Of a DNA stretch of 64,000 bases, positions 61,848 through 64,000 are shown in pieces. Each line of letters opens with the position of its first letter. Position 1 is the first letter of the stretch. The notes beneath the pieces were generated by a model. The model was not told the DNA's origin and searched no databases. It worked only from the letters and a program-made list of their open reading frames with translations. The stretch lies in contig DF970689.1 of assembly GCA_001270045.2 (NCBI GenBank), forward strand, positions 103,605-167,604, in the 5' to 3' direction. This DNA comes from Bacteroidales bacterium 6E (GTDB lineage: Bacteria; Bacteroidota; Bacteroidia; Bacteroidales; Prolixibacteraceae). The position numbers were made by a program, and so were the translations under genes.

Positions 61848-62312
61848 ATGGCTAAAAGAATCATCAATAACTACGAAGAGTTTGCTGCCTTGTTAGGACA
61901 GGAAATCGGTGTATCCGATTACATCACCATTACCCAGGACCAGATCAACAAGTTTGCGGATGCAACCATGGATCACCAGTGGATCCACATTGATCCCGAA
62001 CGGGCGGCAGTTGAATCACCGTTCAACAAAACCATCGCCCATGGATATCTGACCCTTTCCATGCTGACCTACCTATGGTTCTCCATCGTAGATATAAGAA
62101 ATGTCAAGATGGTCGTGAATTATGGTCTTGACAAACTCCGGTTCAACCAGCCGGTCATTGTTGACAGTCGTATCCGCTCGCGGGTGACACTTGACTCCAT
62201 CACCAACCTGCGGGGAATTGCCAAGGTACAGGTCAAGATCATCGTCGAGATCGAAGGGAACAAGAAGCCGGCCTATGACTGCCTGGCTACCTTCCTGTAT
62301 CATTTCGAGTAA
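61848..62312 (+). CDS. MaoC-family (R)-specific enoyl-CoA hydratase-like protein
   Basis: A 154-residue hot-dog fold protein. The hydratase-2 motif is complete: FADATMDHQWIHIDPERAAVESPFNKTIAHGYLTLSM, with the catalytic Asp and His (as DxxxxxxH within DATMDHQWIH) in place. It would hydrate a trans-2-enoyl-CoA to the (R)-3-hydroxyacyl-CoA for beta-oxidation or polyester or fatty-acid metabolism. The family also includes dehydratases of unknown substrate. It appears to be a single gene, followed by a terminator. Confidence 0.92.
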   Translation: MAKRIINNYEEFAALLGQEIGVSDYITITQDQINKFADATMDHQWIHIDPERAAVESPFNKTIAHGYLTLSMLTYLWFSIVDIRNVKMVVNYGLDKLRFNQPVIVDSRIRSRVTLDSITNLRGIAKVQVKIIVEIEGNKKPAYDCLATFLYHFE

Positions 62313-62330
62313 ACATAAATTTTCCAATAT

Positions 62331-62383
62331 AAAAGGATGACATCCTTACCCGTTTTATGGGGAAGTTGATGTTATCCTTTTTT
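62331..62383 (+). terminator. Terminator after the MaoC-like gene
   Basis: AAAAGGATGACATC (62331-62344) and GATGTTATCCTTTT (62368-62381) pair except for one G-T, around a 23-nt loop, followed by TT. The left arm also contains the perfect palindrome AAGGATGACATCCTT (62333-62347), shared with the 59-kb repeat. Confidence 0.75.
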
Positions 62384-62414
62384 GTACCTTGGTGAAGACA
62401 ATAACAACGTGTTT

Positions 62415-63119
62415 ATGGACTTGCACCAATTGATTTACAGCAACGAGATAACTTTGGGGACTGCCGCACTCCGGTTGATACTGGCTTTCCTGGCCGGAAT
62501 GTTGATTGGGATAGAACGGGAAGCCCAAAACCAGCCGGCGGGTATGAGGACCCATATACTGATTACGCTAGGCTCGGCGCTCGCAATGTTACTTTCCATT
62601 TATATCCCACAAACTTTTCCGGATTTTCAGAATGGAGATCCGGGCCGAATAGCCGCACAGGTAGTTTCCGGTATCGGTTTTTTGGGCGCGGGTGCCATTC
62701 TCAGGTTCGGCGTCAATGTAAAGGGGCTGACCACTGCAGCTTCTGTCTGGGCCATGGCCATGATCGGACTTGCCATTGGGGCAGGGATGTTTATGGTTAG
62801 CCTGATTGCCCTGATGATTATCCTGTTTGCCCTTACGGTGATGGATACCTTCGAAAAGCATATCTTCCGTAATCGAATCCTGAAACGGATCGATGTGACG
62901 ATACGCAAGAAATCGAGTGACATCAAAACCCTGCAAAGGTTAATGAAACATTTGAAAATCAGGGTGTATTCCGTAGATTTCCATAAGCATACCGGTGAAA
63001 CCAACGACAGGATCATCCTGTATGTCTACATTCTCGAAAACATGGATCCGTCCAAATTATCGGATGCCCTGGAAAAGACGGAGGGTGTTGTCGGTTTTAC
63101 GGTAGAAATGGTCAGCTGA
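62415..63119 (+). CDS. MgtC/SapB-family membrane protein
   Basis: A 234-residue inner-membrane protein with five helices at the N-terminus (RLILAFLAGMLIGIEREAQN, IGFLGAGAILRFG, GLTTAASVWAMAMIGLAIGAG) and a soluble C-terminal domain of about 85 residues. These are conserved MgtC/SapB motifs. In pathogens MgtC affects magnesium starvation and ATP synthase; in environmental bacteria the role is open. ATG 62415 (MDLHQLIYSNEI) is chosen over 62382, since the extra 11 residues are not family-like. It ends 1 bp before the convergent phosphatase gene. Confidence 0.92.
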   Translation: MDLHQLIYSNEITLGTAALRLILAFLAGMLIGIEREAQNQPAGMRTHILITLGSALAMLLSIYIPQTFPDFQNGDPGRIAAQVVSGIGFLGAGAILRFGVNVKGLTTAASVWAMAMIGLAIGAGMFMVSLIALMIILFALTVMDTFEKHIFRNRILKRIDVTIRKKSSDIKTLQRLMKHLKIRVYSVDFHKHTGETNDRIILYVYILENMDPSKLSDALEKTEGVVGFTVEMVS

Positions 63120-63120
63120 T

Positions 63121-63594
63121 TCACTCCTTTTCTGTCTTTTCTAGCAGTCCCTCACAGGCATCCTCGAGCAAGTCAAGCACCAGCTCAAAACCTTCTTCCC
63201 CTCCATAATATGGGTCAGGTACTGAATTGTAGCTGAAAATGCGGCTGAATTCGGTCATTTTCCTGATTTTGGCAACGTCACTCTCATTGCGTGCCATAGC
63301 CTTCAGGTTTCTGACATTTTCATTGTCCATTCCAATGATGTAATCAAACCGGTCAAAATCCTCGGCCGGATCAAACTGGCGTGCGATGCTGGTCAGGTCA
63401 TATCCTCTTTTATGGGCATGTTTTCGCATCCTAGCATCGGCTGGCTGGCCAGAATGCCAGGCCCCTGTACCTGCAGAATCAATTTCGTAGTTTTCTGACA
63501 ATCCGCGTGAATCTACTACAGCCTTGAAAACTGCTTCAGCACTGGGTGAGCGACAAATATTTCCCAAACAGACAAACAAGACACGTTTCTTCAT
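63121..63594 (-). CDS. Low-molecular-weight protein-tyrosine phosphatase
   Basis: A 157-residue cytoplasmic phosphatase. ATG 63594 (MKKRVLFVCLGNICRS) places the P-loop Cys9 and Arg15 (CLGNICRS) at the normal position. VPDPYYGG near residue 120 supplies the general-acid Asp. An upstream ATG at 63642 would add 16 residues, and the promoter position supports 63594. Such enzymes dephosphorylate tyrosine kinases of exopolysaccharide synthesis, but also small molecules, so the partner is unknown. Confidence 0.95.
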   Translation of the reverse strand: MKKRVLFVCLGNICRSPSAEAVFKAVVDSRGLSENYEIDSAGTGAWHSGQPADARMRKHAHKRGYDLTSIARQFDPAEDFDRFDYIIGMDNENVRNLKAMARNESDVAKIRKMTEFSRIFSYNSVPDPYYGGEEGFELVLDLLEDACEGLLEKTEKE

Positions 63595-63612
63595 AATGTG
63601 AACCTTTGCGGG

Positions 63613-63642
63613 CAAAAATAGGCAATAGAATGGATTGGGCAA
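63613..63642 (-). promoter_or_regulatory. Promoter of the phosphatase gene
   Basis: On the minus strand TTG (63640-63642) and TATTTTTG (63613-63620) are separated by 19 bp, a good match to TTG-N17-23-TAnnTTTG, 26 bp before ATG 63594. Confidence 0.5.
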
Positions 63643-63661
63643 GACAAAAAAACTGAAGATA

Positions 63662-64000
63662 TCATGCGTACCACGAACGCTTCCTTTCTCCCAAGCTGTT
63701 CAGGATGTCAATGGTTATATTAACATCATTGACAATCTGGAAATCGAACATTCCAACGCAAATGAAATCGGCCCCATTTTCGAATGCCCAGCGGAATCCG
63801 TCTTCAGGTGTAATGGCACCTGCTGCCAGAACCTTAAATCCCATTACAGGTACTTGTGCACGGTTGACAAACTCGACCGTACGGTCAGGAAACGGGCAAA
63901 AACAATTGTCATGAAACCGGTTATGGTCAGGTGACTTAAAACCGTCCACTTCAAATGCTACCCTGTTCTCGCGGGGGTGTGCCGACCAGTAGTTATCGTG
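63662..64000 (-). CDS. Unidentified protein, C-terminal part (TIM-barrel-like)
   Basis: The frame is open from the window edge to a TGA at 63662-63664 and encodes the last 112 residues of a longer protein. The segment YWSAHPRENRVAFEVDGFKS, then VPVMGFKVLAAGAITPEDGF and FENGADFICVGMFDFQIV, reads like the last strands of a (beta/alpha)8 barrel. In such barrels a glycine-rich GAI and a following GADFI commonly bind phosphate. I cannot name the family. GTG 63949 inside it is not a real start, because coding sequence continues upstream without a break. Confidence 0.7.
   Translation of the reverse strand, partial: HDNYWSAHPRENRVAFEVDGFKSPDHNRFHDNCFCPFPDRTVEFVNRAQVPVMGFKVLAAGAITPEDGFRWAFENGADFICVGMFDFQIVNDVNITIDILNSLGERKRSWYA

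Noticed and set aside
1-64000. CRISPR array, tRNA, rRNA, integrase or transposase
   Set aside because: No regularly spaced short repeats with variable spacers, no cloverleaf or rRNA-like segment, and no recombinase motif were seen on either strand. A covariance-model tRNA scan could still find something I missed.

Overview
The window looks like a chromosomal segment of a Bacteroidota bacterium, probably Bacteroidales or Marinilabiliales-like and possibly from a metagenome. The evidence is four SusC/SusD-type outer-membrane pairs, a protease with a type IX secretion (T9SS) C-terminal sorting domain, lipoprotein signal peptides throughout, promoter-like TAnnTTTG elements typical of the phylum, and few Shine-Dalgarno sites. 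I see no rRNA, tRNA, CRISPR array, phage gene, transposase or integrase.

Layout. 0-10.2 kb is polysaccharide-utilisation DNA on the + strand. It holds the tail of a SusC gene, a SusD-like gene broken by one in-frame TAG, a ROK-family regulator, an intact SusC/SusD pair and a GH29 alpha-L-fucosidase. 10.2-20.4 kb holds an NhaC-type antiporter (-), a 1768-residue secreted repeat protein with near-identical 453-bp DNA repeats (+), and an orphan short DnaE-type polymerase (+) whose start sits beside a strong dyad. 20.4-26.9 kb holds a second SusC/SusD operon (-) with a divergent secreted DUF3472-type protein (+). 26.9-39.1 kb is mostly housekeeping: carB, a metallophosphoesterase, glutamine synthetase, a pseudouridine synthase, an SDR, an rRNA C5-cytosine methyltransferase, an outer-membrane-protein-like gene, an RRM protein, a ThuA-like lipoprotein and a stand-alone ThrRS editing-domain homologue.

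39.3-47.0 kb is a tightly packed + strand cluster. A T9SS-exported trypsin-like protease overlaps the gene for an iron/cobalamin-type ABC substrate-binding lipoprotein. A permease and an ATPase follow, then an ECF sigma factor, an anti-sigma-like membrane protein and a DUF4097-like protein. 47.0-53.4 kb holds a glycosyltransferase, a thioredoxin-like lipid or periplasmic protein, a secreted RraA-family protein, and kduI plus a KduD/gluconate-5-dehydrogenase-like SDR for unsaturated uronate catabolism. Upstream of kduI lie two facing arrays of 11-bp iterons and a separate 15-bp inverted repeat. 54-64 kb holds a further SusC/SusD pair, an SpmA/SpmB-like fusion, an EamA transporter, a MaoC-like hydratase, an MgtC-family protein, a low-molecular-weight tyrosine phosphatase and the end of an unidentified gene.

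How the genes fit together. SusC/SusD pairs import glycans across the outer membrane. The GH29 enzyme suggests that one substrate carries fucose, and kduI with its SDR suggests uronate-containing glycans are also used. The protease-importer cluster may release a bound metal, haem or corrinoid ligand from proteins before uptake. No single new system is proven. The items most worth checking are the TATGG iteron arrays, the protease-importer coupling, the stand-alone ThrRS editing domain, the dyad at the dnaE start and the amber-interrupted SusD.
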